This document shows, one piece after another, positions 52,423-61,895 of a stretch of 64,000 nt of DNA (position 1 is its first letter; every line of letters starts with the position of its first letter). The DNA is from Poindextera sp036494815. Its GTDB lineage: Bacteria > Pseudomonadota > Alphaproteobacteria > Caulobacterales > Caulobacteraceae. The stretch is taken from the NCBI GenBank assembly GCA_036494815.1, contig DASXNV010000053.1, positions 1 through 64,000 of the forward strand. The letters are read 5' to 3'. The translations under genes and the position numbers were made by a program. The notes beneath the pieces were generated by a model, which was given only the letters and a program-made list of their open reading frames with translations, was not told the DNA's origin and ran no database searches.

Positions 52423-55257
52423 CTACCGCGCTACGCTGGCCCGGGCCCGCGACAGTTTCGGCCGGCCGGTGGGCGCCTCGCCGGGGTCCTGGTCCAGCAC
52501 CTCGGTCAGGACGGCCTTCAGCCCTTGCAGGCGGCGGGCGTCGATCAGCTTGCGCCCATCCTCGCCGCACACATAGAAGACGTCCACGGCCCGCTCGCCG
52601 TAATTGTCCACGTGGGCCGACAGGATCGACAGGCCGGCGTCAGTCAGGGTGTGGGCCAGGGCGCCCAGAAGGCCGGGACGGTCGCGGCCGGAGACCTCGA
52701 CCACGCTGGCGTCCTGCGAGGCGTCGTTGTCGACGGTCACTGTGGGGATGATGGTGAAGGCGGAGGCGCGGCCCAGATCGGGCGAACGGCGCGGTTCGGC
52801 GGGATGGATTTCGCCCTTGGCCGCGGCCTCCAGGGCTTCGACCAGGCGATCCAGGGTGCGGGGGCTGTCACAGCCAAAGGGGCCACCGGCCACGTCCTGC
52901 ACGAAGAACACGTCCAGGGCGTCGCCGCCCTTGACGGTGAAGCCGCGGGCCCCGACCACATTGGCCCCGAAACCGGAAATAACAGACGCCAGGTCAGCGA
53001 ACAGGCCGGTGCGGTCGCGCGAGATGATGGTGATCTCGGCGGCGTTGCGATCCTGGATCTGGGCCTGGGCGGCGGCCCCGCCCTGGGCTCGCGCGCGCCC
53101 TGCCAGGGCGGCGTGCTGAAGTTGGTCGGCCACGCCAAAGCCGGTGAAATAGGCGTCTTCCATGGCCAGGGCCCAGTCGGCGGCCCCAGCGTCGGCCTCG
53201 ACCAGGACCCTGCGCGCCTGTTCGGCCTCGGCGTGCAGGTGCCTGGCGAAGGTGGCGGCCGGATCGCCGCCGCGGCCGCCGCGGAAGATGGCCTCGGTGG
53301 CGCCGAACAGCTCGCGCAGAAGCTGACCCTTCCAGCCGTTCCAGATCCCTGGCCCCACCGCGCGGATATCGGCCACGGTCAGCACCAGCAGCAGCCGCAG
53401 ACGTTCCGGATTTTCGACGATGCGGGTGAAGGCGGCCACAGTGCTGGGGTCGGTGACATCGCGCTTCTGGGCGAAATCGCTCATGACCAGGTGGTGCTCC
53501 ACGAGCCACGCGATGAGTTCGATGCGCTCGCGCTCCAGGCCCAGTCGTTCGCAGGCTGAGCGGGCCGCCCGGGCCCCGGCCTTTTCCTGGCCGCCCACCC
53601 CGCCCTTGCCGGTGTCGTGCAGGAGCATGGCTAGGAACAGGGCCTCGCTGTCTTCGATCAGGGGATAGGTCTGCACGGCCAGCGGATGGTCCGCGGCCAG
53701 CTCGCCCCGCGAGATATCGGCGATGATGCCCACGGCGCGCAGGGTGTGCTCGTCCACCGTGTACGAGTGGTACATGTTGAATTGCATCTGGGCGACGATG
53801 TGCCCGAACTCGGGGATATAGCGCCCCAGGACCCCGGTCTCGTTCATCAGGGTCAGGGTGGCCAGGGTGCGTTTGCCCCGCGCCAGCACGTCCAGGAAGG
53901 CCTTGGCCGCTTCGGGGTCGCGGCGCAGCTTGGAGGTGATCAGGGGCAGGGAGCGGGTCACCGCGGTGAAGGCGTCCGGGTGCAGATCCAGGTTTCGCCG
54001 GTCGGCGATCACGAACAGGCGCAACAGGTTCACCGGATCGCGCTCGAAGGTCTGGATCCCGTCGACGGTCAGGCGGCCGCCCTCCTCGGCGAACCCGGGG
54101 ATGTCCAGGGCTTGGCGCCCGCCGCGCCGGCCGCGCAGGAAGCGGGACAGTCCTTGCGGCTGCTTCTTGGCCTCGTCGGCTTCGAGTTTGGCGCAGAACT
54201 GGCGCGTCAGGACCCCGACCTCGCGGGCGATCAGGAAATAGCGGCGCATGAAGCGCTCGACGGCGGGGGTGTTGTCGCCGTCCTTGCGCGGCCGATCGCC
54301 ATAGCCCATGCGCCGGGCGATCTCCGGCTGCAGGTCGAAGCTGAGCCGCTCTTCCGGCCGGCCGGTGACGAAATGCAGGTGACAACGCACAGCGAACAGG
54401 AAGTCGAAGGCGCGGATGAAGGCGCGCACCTCGCGCCGGTCGAACATCTCCAGGCTCATGGCCTGGTCTGGAGAGTCCAGCGGGTGCAGGTATTGGGCGA
54501 TCCAGAAAAGGGTGTTCAGGTCGCGCAGGCCGCCCTTGCCTTCCTTGATATTGGGCTCGACCAGATAGCGCGAGGCGCCGGCGCGGGCCTGGCGCTCGTC
54601 CCGCTCCTTCAGCTTGGCGGCGACGAAATCGGCGCCGGTGCCCTTCATCACGTCGTCGCGGAAGCGGCGCTTCAGCTCCTGGGCCAGCTTCTCGTCGCCG
54701 GTGAGCCGCCGCGCCTCCAGGATCGAAGTGCGGATGGTGTAGTCCTCGAGCGAAAGCCGGACGCATTCCTCCACCGTGCGCGAGGCGTGGCCGACCTTGA
54801 AGCCCAGATCCCACAGGGCGTAGAGCATGAACTCGATCACGCTCTCGGCGTGGGCGGTCTGCTTGTAGGGTCGCACGAACAGCAGATCGAGGTCGGAGAA
54901 TGGGGCCAGGGTGCCCCGGCCATAGCCGCCCACCGCCATCACCGCCAGGCGCTCGCCCTCGGTGGGGTTGCGGGCGCGGAACACGTGTACGGTGGTGAAG
55001 TCATAAAGGGCGGTGACCACCTCGTCGGTGACGCCGGACAAGAGGCGGGCGGTCTCGATGCCGCCGCCGCCGTTCTCCAGCCGCTCCTTGGCGATCATCC
55101 GGCCACGGAACAGGGCCGCCTTGAGGATTTCCAAGGCGCGACGGCGCTGTTCGGCTTCATCGCCGATAGCGGCCAGGGCGGCGGCGGTCAGCTGCGAACG
55201 CAGCTTGATCCCATCGACGACGTATTCAATGCGAGTCGGGCGAAGGCGGGGAGGCAT
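52423..55257 (-). CDS. glnD: PII uridylyltransferase/uridylyl-removing enzyme GlnD
   Basis: 944 aa. Nucleotidyltransferase 'AVGGYGRGTLAPFSDLDLLF' (about 107), GlnD helical domain, HD domain ('DEHTLRAVGI', 'LAMLLHDTGKGG', about 490-560) and two C-terminal ACT domains ('TIISRDRTGLFADLASVISG', 'VVEVSGRDRPGLLGALAHTL') that sense glutamine. It controls PII and nitrogen metabolism. ATG at 55257 chosen; the -10-like TATATA six bases upstream suggests a leaderless message. Confidence 0.96.
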   Translation of the reverse strand: MPPRLRPTRIEYVVDGIKLRSQLTAAALAAIGDEAEQRRRALEILKAALFRGRMIAKERLENGGGGIETARLLSGVTDEVVTALYDFTTVHVFRARNPTEGERLAVMAVGGYGRGTLAPFSDLDLLFVRPYKQTAHAESVIEFMLYALWDLGFKVGHASRTVEECVRLSLEDYTIRTSILEARRLTGDEKLAQELKRRFRDDVMKGTGADFVAAKLKERDERQARAGASRYLVEPNIKEGKGGLRDLNTLFWIAQYLHPLDSPDQAMSLEMFDRREVRAFIRAFDFLFAVRCHLHFVTGRPEERLSFDLQPEIARRMGYGDRPRKDGDNTPAVERFMRRYFLIAREVGVLTRQFCAKLEADEAKKQPQGLSRFLRGRRGGRQALDIPGFAEEGGRLTVDGIQTFERDPVNLLRLFVIADRRNLDLHPDAFTAVTRSLPLITSKLRRDPEAAKAFLDVLARGKRTLATLTLMNETGVLGRYIPEFGHIVAQMQFNMYHSYTVDEHTLRAVGIIADISRGELAADHPLAVQTYPLIEDSEALFLAMLLHDTGKGGVGGQEKAGARAARSACERLGLERERIELIAWLVEHHLVMSDFAQKRDVTDPSTVAAFTRIVENPERLRLLLVLTVADIRAVGPGIWNGWKGQLLRELFGATEAIFRGGRGGDPAATFARHLHAEAEQARRVLVEADAGAADWALAMEDAYFTGFGVADQLQHAALAGRARAQGGAAAQAQIQDRNAAEITIISRDRTGLFADLASVISGFGANVVGARGFTVKGGDALDVFFVQDVAGGPFGCDSPRTLDRLVEALEAAAKGEIHPAEPRRSPDLGRASAFTIIPTVTVDNDASQDASVVEVSGRDRPGLLGALAHTLTDAGLSILSAHVDNYGERAVDVFYVCGEDGRKLIDARRLQGLKAVLTEVLDQDPGEAPTGRPKLSRARASVAR

Positions 55258-55350
55258 GAACCCTATATAGCGAGCCGAATGGCGGATTGTATGAATTCGT
55301 TGCGGCCTCGCCCTACCCGCGGTCGGGATCGCGAAGGTGGCTTGCGGTTG

Positions 55351-55368
55351 CGCTATCATCTGATAGCG
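55351..55368. promoter_or_regulatory. Palindromic operator candidate for vapBC
   Basis: CGCTATCA and TGATAGCG are perfect 8-bp arms around a TC centre, ending seven bases before the antitoxin ATG. Typical of toxin-antitoxin autoregulation. Confidence 0.65.
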
Positions 55369-55375
55369 TCTGTGC

Positions 55376-55609
55376 ATGGCTCAGTTGTTGGTCAGAGACG
55401 TGCCCCGCGACCTGGTTGAGGCGTTGAAACGGCGAGCTGCGAGCCACGGCCGAAGCGCCGAAGCTGAACATCGCGCCATCCTAGAACAGGCGCTGAAGGC
55501 CGGCCGCGACGGCTTTCGCGCCCGCGCCGGAAACCTTCGAGATGAGACTCGGGGCCGGATTCTTGGCGAATCCGCCGACCTTATTCGTGAAGACCGCGAC
55601 AGCCGGTGA
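55376..55609 (+). CDS. vapB: FitA/VapB-type antitoxin, ribbon-helix-helix
   Basis: 77 aa. The N-terminal 45 residues are an Arc/FitA-type ribbon-helix-helix ('AQLLVRDVPRDLVEALKRRAASHGRSAEAEHRAILEQAL') that binds operator DNA; the C-terminal tail is charged and likely wraps the toxin. Its stop overlaps the toxin GTG (GTGA). Palindrome at 55351-55368 is the probable autoregulatory site. Confidence 0.9.
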   Translation: MAQLLVRDVPRDLVEALKRRAASHGRSAEAEHRAILEQALKAGRDGFRARAGNLRDETRGRILGESADLIREDRDSR

Positions 55610-56040
55610 GCATCGTCATCGATGCGTCCGTCGCTCTCAAATGGGTGCTCGACGAGCCGGGCAATGACGCTGCCGACGCCCTGCTGGATGAGGAGTTGAT
55701 CGCGCCGGCGCTGTGGTTGCTGGAGGCCGCCAGCGCGCTATGGCGGCGCGCCCGACGCGGCGAAATCACCAACGAGGAAGCCAAGGAACGGCTCACGGAA
55801 CTCTACAACGCCCCAGTGGCGTCGACGCCGATCGAGGATGATATCCAAGCGGCTCTAGCCTTGGCGCAGGCGCTGGGACACCCGGTCTATGACTGCCTCT
55901 ACCTGGCGTTAGCGATCCGCGAGAACACCCACGTCGTCACAGCTGATGGCCGGTTCCACGCGGTCGCCGATCAGTCGCAGACCTTCAAGGGCGTCGTGCA
56001 GTTGTTGGGCGCTCAGGTAGCGCCACAGCAAGTTGGCTGA
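55606..56040 (+). CDS. vapC: VapC-type PIN-domain ribonuclease toxin
   Basis: 144 aa. PIN acidic residues are in order: Asp in 'IVIDASVALKWVLDE', Glu in 'LLEAASALWRRA', Asp in 'HPVYDCLYLALAI' and Asp in 'VVTADGRFHAVA'. VapC toxins cleave tRNA or rRNA when free of antitoxin. GTG start is translationally coupled to vapB. An insertion sequence follows 137 bases downstream; the gap between holds no gene. Confidence 0.92.
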   Translation: MSIVIDASVALKWVLDEPGNDAADALLDEELIAPALWLLEAASALWRRARRGEITNEEAKERLTELYNAPVASTPIEDDIQAALALAQALGHPVYDCLYLALAIRENTHVVTADGRFHAVADQSQTFKGVVQLLGAQVAPQQVG

Positions 56041-56172
56041 CAAATATCTCCCGGCTCTTACGTCCGAACGACCCCGGGGCTGCGCCCGCCACCAGCTGAA
56101 AGCGCCAATTTCGCTCATGGCCGATCAGCAATCCTTCGTCGGGTCTGGATTGGGCGGACCGCGAACGATAGC

Positions 56173-56177
56173 CTTAG
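56173..56177. repeat. Left target-site duplication CTTAG
   Basis: Five-base direct repeat flanking the insertion sequence; matches 58104-58108. Confidence 0.75.
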
Positions 56178-58103
56178 TCTGAAGTTCCCCGCCAAAACCC
56201 ACCCCGTTTGATCAAAAGTTGAGCTGAATCAGTGGGAAGGCGGATTTCGGGTGATTAGAATGTAGGCATGTATTGTGTCGATATGTGTTGTATTAATGGG
56301 GTAATTATGGTATGTGGTGGGCATGCACGTCCACATCGTCCCCAACCGTGGATCCCCCCCCACCGCGCTGCTGCGCGAAAGCTACCGCGAAGGCGGCAAG
56401 GTCAAGAAGCGCACCCTCGCCAACCTCTCCGATCTGCCCATGGAGCAGATCGAGGCGATCCGCGCGGTCTTGCGCGGCGACGCCCTGGCCCCCGCCGGCC
56501 AGGCCTTCCAGATCGCCCGCTCACAAGCCCATGGCCATGTGCAGGCGGTGATCACCGCCATCAAGCGCCTGGGCCTGGCATCGGTAATCGCCAGCCTGCC
56601 CAGCCGCGAGCGCGATCTGGTGGTGGCGATGATCGCCGCACGCGTGCTTGCGCCGCACACCAAGCTGGCCACCGTGCGCTGGTGGGACCACACCACCCTG
56701 GCCGAGGAGGCCGGCGCCCTGGGCGCCGATGAGGACGATCTCTACGCCGCCATGGACTGGCTCCTGGAGCGCCAGGACCGGATCCAGAAGAAGCTCGCCG
56801 AGCGGCATCTCGAGGCCGGCTGCCTGGCCCTCTACGACCTGTCCTCCAGCTACTACGAGGGCGCCACCTGTCCGCTGGCCAAGCGCGGCTACAGCCGCGA
56901 CCGCAAGAAGGGGACCCTACAGGTCAACTATGGCCTGCTGACCGACCTGCGCGGCTGTCCCGTCGCCATCTCGGTCTATGAGGGAAACACCTCCGATCCG
57001 GCCACCCTGGGCCCGGAGATCGCGCGACTGAAGGACGCGTTCGCCATCGAGACCTTCGTCATGGTCGGCGATCGCGGGATGATCTCGCAAAAGAACGTCG
57101 ACGGCTTCAAGGCGCAGGGCGGCGTCGACTGGATCACCGCGCTGAAGAGCGTCTCGATCCGCGCCCTGGTCGAGCAGGGCCAGGTGCAGCTCGATCTGTT
57201 CGATCAGCGCAACCTCTTCGAACTCACCGCCCCCGACTATCCCGGCGAGCGGCTGATCGCCTGCCGCAATCCCGCCCTGGCCGGGCAGCGCGCCCACAAG
57301 CGCCAGGACCTCCTGGCCGCCACCGAGGCCAGCCTGGCCAGGATCCAGGCCCGGGTCGAGGCCGGCCGCCTCGGCGGCCGCGACCAGATCGCGCTCGCGG
57401 TCGGCCGGGTGATCAACCAGTACAAGATGGCCAAGCACTTCCAGCTCGACATCTGCGACGACGCCTTCGGCTTCCGCCGCGACACCGCCAGAATAGCCGC
57501 CGAGGCCGCCCTCGACGGGATCTACATCATCCGCACGTCCCTGGCGGCCGAGCAGATGAGCACCCCGGACTGCGTGCGCTCCTACAAAGCCCTCAGCCGC
57601 GTGGAACGCGCCTTCCGCACGCTCAAATCCGACCTGCAGATCCGCCCCATCCATCACCGCCTGGCCGACCGGGTCCGCGCCCACATCTTCCTGTGCATGC
57701 TCGCCTACTATGTCGAATGGCACATGCGACAGGCCTGGGCCCCGCTGCTGTTTGCCGACGAGGACCAGGTCGCCAAGCTCACCCGCGATCCCGTGGCGCC
57801 GGCACAACGCTCGCCGGCCGCCCTGCGCAAGGTCCACGCGCGCCGCCTCGACGACGGCTCCCCCGCGCACAGCTTCTCGACCCTCCTGGCCGAGCTCGCC
57901 GCCGTCACCCGCAACACCTGCCGCGCCGCCGCCGCCGGCCAGGCCGCTCCAACCTTCCAGGTAATCACAACCCCCAACCCCAAGCAGACCCACGCGCTCG
58001 AACTCATCGACGCCATCCGACCGTAGGCAGCAGCAAGAACCCCGTCTCAACGCATCCCGTTGAAACAGCAGAATAACTCGTCAGAACACTGGGGGAACTT
58101 CAG
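56178..58103 (+). mobile_element. Complete IS1634-family-like insertion sequence
   Basis: Bounded by terminal inverted repeats CTGAAGTTCCCC (56179-56190) and GGGGAACTTCAG (58092-58103), with one intact transposase. The target sequence CTTAG is duplicated at 56173-56177 and 58104-58108. The left edge has one extra T between duplication and repeat, so the exact left base is uncertain. The AT-rich left 120 bases likely hold the transposase promoter. Confidence 0.88.
56323..58026 (+). CDS. IS1634-family DDE transposase
   Basis: 567 aa from the ATG at 56323 (a GTG at 56314 is in frame). DDE residues of the IS4-like superfamily: Asp in 'ALYDLSSSYYEG' (about 175), Asp in 'MVGDRGMIS' (about 250) and Glu in 'LSRVERAFRTLKSDLQIRP' (about 430) with the Y-(2)-R-(3)-E-(6)-K-like context. 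N-terminal 'MHVHIVPNRGSPPTALLRESYREGGKVKKRTLANL' is the usual IS1634 opening. The frame is intact, so the element may be active. Confidence 0.93.
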   Translation: MHVHIVPNRGSPPTALLRESYREGGKVKKRTLANLSDLPMEQIEAIRAVLRGDALAPAGQAFQIARSQAHGHVQAVITAIKRLGLASVIASLPSRERDLVVAMIAARVLAPHTKLATVRWWDHTTLAEEAGALGADEDDLYAAMDWLLERQDRIQKKLAERHLEAGCLALYDLSSSYYEGATCPLAKRGYSRDRKKGTLQVNYGLLTDLRGCPVAISVYEGNTSDPATLGPEIARLKDAFAIETFVMVGDRGMISQKNVDGFKAQGGVDWITALKSVSIRALVEQGQVQLDLFDQRNLFELTAPDYPGERLIACRNPALAGQRAHKRQDLLAATEASLARIQARVEAGRLGGRDQIALAVGRVINQYKMAKHFQLDICDDAFGFRRDTARIAAEAALDGIYIIRTSLAAEQMSTPDCVRSYKALSRVERAFRTLKSDLQIRPIHHRLADRVRAHIFLCMLAYYVEWHMRQAWAPLLFADEDQVAKLTRDPVAPAQRSPAALRKVHARRLDDGSPAHSFSTLLAELAAVTRNTCRAAAAGQAAPTFQVITTPNPKQTHALELIDAIRP

Positions 58104-58108
58104 CTTAG
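58104..58108. repeat. Right target-site duplication CTTAG
   Basis: Second copy of the duplicated target. It includes the TAA stop codon of the downstream hypothetical gene. Confidence 0.75.
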
Positions 58109-58431
58109 GGGAAGCGTTCCACAAAGGCGTTGACGGCAGTAATCATTTTTGAAGAGGCCGATTGGCCAGACGTCGGTTGAGCAGACGCGAGCTGCGCTAG
58201 GTCAACTTTCATAGCCTCATACTTCCGGCGACCCTCTCCTTCCGTGCCGAAAAACCGGGTGTGAACCATCCAATCGTAGACGCCACAGGTAATCGCAAAG
58301 GACGCAGAACCCGTTTCGCGCTCAAGTGAGATGCGCGCTCCGTCCAGGTGCTCTTCATCAGCGATGATGACGCCATTTTCGCAGCCCCGGTGGCCCAAGC
58401 TCTTGCCATCGTCGAAAGCAGTCCAGTTCAT
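58105..58431 (-). CDS. Conserved hypothetical protein, 108 aa
   Basis: Soluble, no signal peptide. Recognisable only as a family of unknown function with 'GHRGCENGVIIADEEHLDGARISLERETGSASFAITCGVYDWMVHTRFF'. The ATG at 58431 has AAAGAAG upstream; a TTG at 58449 is in frame. The insertion sequence inserted exactly at its stop codon, and the target duplication keeps the TAA, so the protein is unchanged. Lies 63 bases beyond the mutS stop on the same strand (downstream side of mutS). Confidence 0.75.
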   Translation of the reverse strand: MNWTAFDDGKSLGHRGCENGVIIADEEHLDGARISLERETGSASFAITCGVYDWMVHTRFFGTEGEGRRKYEAMKVDLAQLASAQPTSGQSASSKMITAVNAFVERFP

Positions 58432-58494
58432 AGCGGCTTCTTTACGCAATCTCGCCCACGACAGCTATGGGTTGGCAACCGGTCGTGACCCCAC

Positions 58495-61209
58495 TTACCC
58501 CCGCACCATCCCCCGTAGCCGGTACAGCGCGTCCATCGCCTCGCGCGGGCTCATGCCATCCAGGTCCAGGTCGTCCAGGGCGCGTTCGACGGAGCTGGGT
58601 TCGGCGAAACCGGCGGCGGCCGGGACTGCGGCGGTGGCGGCGAACAGGGGTAGGTCGTCCAGGCGGGCGGGAGACGAGGTCTGGCTTTCCAGCCGGTCCA
58701 GCACCTCGCGGGCGCGGGCGACCACGGTCAGGGGCACACCGGCCAGCTTGGCCACCTGCACGCCATAGGAACGGTCGGCGGGGCCGGGGCCAGCCTCGTG
58801 CAGGAACACCAGGTCGCCGTTCCATTCCTTGGCCCGCATGGACAGGTTGCACACGTGGGCCAGGCGGCCCTCCAGCTTGGCCAGCTCGTGATAGTGGGTG
58901 GCGAACAGGGCGCGGCAGCGATTGACGTCGTGCAAGGCCTCGGCGCAAGCCCAGGCGATGGCAAGGCCGTCATAAGTGGCGGTGCCACGGCCGATCTCGT
59001 CTAGAATGACCAGGGAGCGGGGCGTGGCCTGGGTCAGGATGGCCGCGGTCTCCACCATCTCGGCCATGAAGGTCGAGCGGCCGCGCGACAGGTCGTCCGC
59101 CGCGCCGACCCGGCTGAACAGCCGGTCGACCACTCCCAGCTTCAGCCGCCGCGCCGGCACAAACGAGCCGGCCTGGGCCAAGATGGCCAGGAGCGCGTTC
59201 TGGCGCAGGAAGGTCGACTTACCTGCCATGTTGGGGCCGGTGACGATGGCCAGGCGCGCGACATTGACGCCCGATCCGTCCAGGCGGCAGTCGTTGGGGG
59301 TATAGGGTTTGCCCTCGCGCCGGGTGGCGGCCTCGACCACCGGATGGCGGGCGGCCTCGGCGTCGAAATCCAGCGAGCGGTCGACCATGGGGCGCGAGGC
59401 CTGGGCGTCCTCGGCCCATTCGGCCAGGCCCGCCGCTACGTCCAGCCGCCCCAGGCCCTCGGCTGCGGCCTGGATCGGAGCGGCCAGGGTCACGGCCTCG
59501 CCGCGCCAGGCTTCGAAGGTCTCGACCTCTATGGCCAGCACCCGCTCGGCGGCCTGGGCGATGCGGGCGTCCAGCTCGGCCAGTTCGACGGTGGTGAAGC
59601 GGACCTGGTTGGCCAGGGTCTGGCGATGGATGAAGGCCGCATTGTGCGGCGGCTGGAATAGGATGTCGGCCTTGGCCGCTCCGATCTCGACAAAATAGCC
59701 CAGGACGGCGTTGTGCTTGACCCGCAGGGCCAGGCCCGTTTCGGCCTGCAGTCTGCCTTCGAGCGCGGCGATCACCCGGCGGCTGTCGTCGCGCAATAGG
59801 CGCACCTGGTCCAGCTCGGGCCGGATCTCAGCAGCGACATAGCCGCCGTCGCGCGCCTGGGCCGGCAGGTCGGGGCCGAGCCCCTGGCTCAAGGTCATCA
59901 GGAACGCGGCCAAGGCTGGATGCAGGTCCGGGGTCAGGGCCGCCAGGGCCTCGGCGATCTCGACGGGCGGCGCATCCAGGGGGTCGGCTTCGGCGGCGAT
60001 CAGGCTCGCCACCGCGGCGCCGCTGGTCAGGCCGTCGCGCAACACGCCCAGGTCGCGGGGGCCGCCCCGGCCCAGGGCCAGGCGGGACAGGGCCCGGGCC
60101 ATGTCGCCGGCGCCCTTCAGCCCGTCCCGCACCTTGCGGCGCAGGTCGCGGCGATTCAGCACCCACTCCACGGCATCGAGCCGCGTCTCGATCCGCGCCG
60201 GATCCAGCAGCGGGCGGCTGAGCCGGGACGCCAACAGGCGCGCCCCGCCCGAGGTCAGGGTGCGGTCGATAGCGGCCAGCAGCGAGCCTTCCCGCGCCCC
60301 GGTCTGGGTGCGGTCGATCTCCAGGCTGGCGCGAGTGGCCGGGTCGATGGCCATGGCGTCGGCCTCGCCGGCGCGGCGCGGGGCGTTCAGCACCGGGGTG
60401 CGGCCGGCCTGGGTGGTCTCCAGATGGGCGGCGATCAGGCCCAGGGCAGAGATCTCGGCCCCGCTGAGGGCGCCGAAACCGTCCAGGGTGCCAACGCCAT
60501 AGAGCCGTTTCAGCCGCGCCTCGGCCGCCGCCGGTTCGGCCAGGGCCTGGGCCAGGGGCTGGATCAGGCCGCCTACGGCCTTCAGGGCGGCGGCAAGATC
60601 GGTGTCGGCGAACAGGCGGTCGGGAACCAGGATCTCGGAGGGTTGCAGCGCCGCCAGGGCCGCGGCGACGCCATCCTTGCTGGTCGCCACCACCTCCACC
60701 TCGCCGGTGGACAGCTCCACGCTGGCCACCGCCGCCTGGCCGGCGCGAAAGGCGATCGCGGCCAGGCGATTGGCCCCGCGCGCGTCGAGCAAACCGTCCT
60801 CGGTCAGGGTGCCGGGTGTGACGATGCGGACCACATCGCGGCGGACAATGGACTTGGAGCCGCGCTTGCGGGCCTCTGCCGGATCCTCCATCTGCTCGCA
60901 CACGGCGACCTTGAACCCGGCGCGGATCAGCTTGGCCAGATAGGCCTCGGCCGCGTGCACCGGCACCCCGGCCATGGGGATGGGCGCCCCGGCATAAGTC
61001 CCGCGCGCGGTCAGGGCGATGCCGAGGGCCGTGGCCGCCTTCTGCGCGTCCTCGAAAAACAGCTCGTAGAAATCGCCCATGCGGAAAAACACCAGGGCGT
61101 CCGGCTGGCGCGACTTGGCCTCGAAGAACTGGGCCATGACCGGCGTGGCGTCGGCGGGGACGGCTGAAGCGGCTGTGTCGGGGGGCGTTGGAGCGTTCAT
61201 CGCCGCCAT
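58495..61209 (-). CDS. mutS: DNA mismatch repair protein MutS
   Basis: 904 aa. Mismatch-binding 'FFRMGDFYELFFEDA' (Phe-x-Glu, residues about 41-56), connector, lever/clamp, and ATPase with Walker A 'TGPNMAGKSTFLRQ', 'SRGRSTFMAEM', Walker B 'LVILDEIGRGTATYDG' and 'FATHYHEL'. ATG at 61209 has GAGG nine bases upstream. Length typical. Confidence 0.97.
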   Translation of the reverse strand: MAAMNAPTPPDTAASAVPADATPVMAQFFEAKSRQPDALVFFRMGDFYELFFEDAQKAATALGIALTARGTYAGAPIPMAGVPVHAAEAYLAKLIRAGFKVAVCEQMEDPAEARKRGSKSIVRRDVVRIVTPGTLTEDGLLDARGANRLAAIAFRAGQAAVASVELSTGEVEVVATSKDGVAAALAALQPSEILVPDRLFADTDLAAALKAVGGLIQPLAQALAEPAAAEARLKRLYGVGTLDGFGALSGAEISALGLIAAHLETTQAGRTPVLNAPRRAGEADAMAIDPATRASLEIDRTQTGAREGSLLAAIDRTLTSGGARLLASRLSRPLLDPARIETRLDAVEWVLNRRDLRRKVRDGLKGAGDMARALSRLALGRGGPRDLGVLRDGLTSGAAVASLIAAEADPLDAPPVEIAEALAALTPDLHPALAAFLMTLSQGLGPDLPAQARDGGYVAAEIRPELDQVRLLRDDSRRVIAALEGRLQAETGLALRVKHNAVLGYFVEIGAAKADILFQPPHNAAFIHRQTLANQVRFTTVELAELDARIAQAAERVLAIEVETFEAWRGEAVTLAAPIQAAAEGLGRLDVAAGLAEWAEDAQASRPMVDRSLDFDAEAARHPVVEAATRREGKPYTPNDCRLDGSGVNVARLAIVTGPNMAGKSTFLRQNALLAILAQAGSFVPARRLKLGVVDRLFSRVGAADDLSRGRSTFMAEMVETAAILTQATPRSLVILDEIGRGTATYDGLAIAWACAEALHDVNRCRALFATHYHELAKLEGRLAHVCNLSMRAKEWNGDLVFLHEAGPGPADRSYGVQVAKLAGVPLTVVARAREVLDRLESQTSSPARLDDLPLFAATAAVPAAAGFAEPSSVERALDDLDLDGMSPREAMDALYRLRGMVRG

Positions 61210-61275
61210 CCTACAAAACCTCAGTGAGTCGCGTCAGCCCTTGACGGCGGGGGCAGGGCGCCGGAGCGTCAAGCT

Positions 61276-61806
61276 GTGGAGAGCACGCTGACCTTCGCCA
61301 TCGTCCCGGCCGGCCCGTCCGACGCCGCCGAGCTCGCTCGCGTACACGTCCAGGCCTGGCGCGAGACCTATCCCGGCATCCTGCCCCGCGGCTATCTGGA
61401 ACGCATGTCCGCCCCCCTGCACGCTCGCCGCTGGCGCGTGCGGCTAATGCGTCCCGACGAAGTCACCCTGGCCGCCGAAGGCCCGGACGGCCTGGTGGGC
61501 TACGCCTCCGGCCAGTGGGCGCGGGGGCGCCAAGAGGCGGACGAGGGCGAAATCACCACCCTCTATGTGCTCAAGGCCGTGCAGGGCGAGGGCGTGGGGC
61601 GGCAACTCCTGACCGGCGTCGCCCGCACCCTGGCCGACCGTGGAGCGCGTTCGCTGGTGATCTGGGTGCTGCGCGAAAACAGTCGGGCGCGGGGCTTCTA
61701 CGAACGCCTCGGCGGCCAGCCCCAGGAAACCCGCGGCGAAAATGTCGGCGGCGGGGTGGTGCCGGCGGTGGCCTATCGGTGGAGCGATATCGGGGCGTTG
61801 GTTTGA
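61276..61806 (+). CDS. GNAT-family N-acetyltransferase
   Basis: 176 aa. 'ELARVHVQAWRETYPGILP' opens the fold; acetyl-CoA motif 'TLYVLKAVQGEGVGRQLLTGVAR' near residue 95 and 'LVIWVLRENSRARGFYERLGG' follow. Substrate unknown. GTG start, divergent from mutS with 66 bp between, convergent with dnaJ. Confidence 0.9.
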   Translation: MESTLTFAIVPAGPSDAAELARVHVQAWRETYPGILPRGYLERMSAPLHARRWRVRLMRPDEVTLAAEGPDGLVGYASGQWARGRQEADEGEITTLYVLKAVQGEGVGRQLLTGVARTLADRGARSLVIWVLRENSRARGFYERLGGQPQETRGENVGGGVVPAVAYRWSDIGALV

Positions 61807-61895
61807 CTCAATAGGCCTTCATCGGGATGAGCGGAAAAATTGAGCAGCCCGTTCGTGTGCAGGCTTAACTTGCGCCCTTACCCTAGACCTGCGCT

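Noticed and set aside
52994..54814. 606-codon frame inside glnD
   Set aside because: Shadow frame in GC-rich coding DNA; Arg/Pro/Gly-rich with no family features, whereas GlnD domains are intact.
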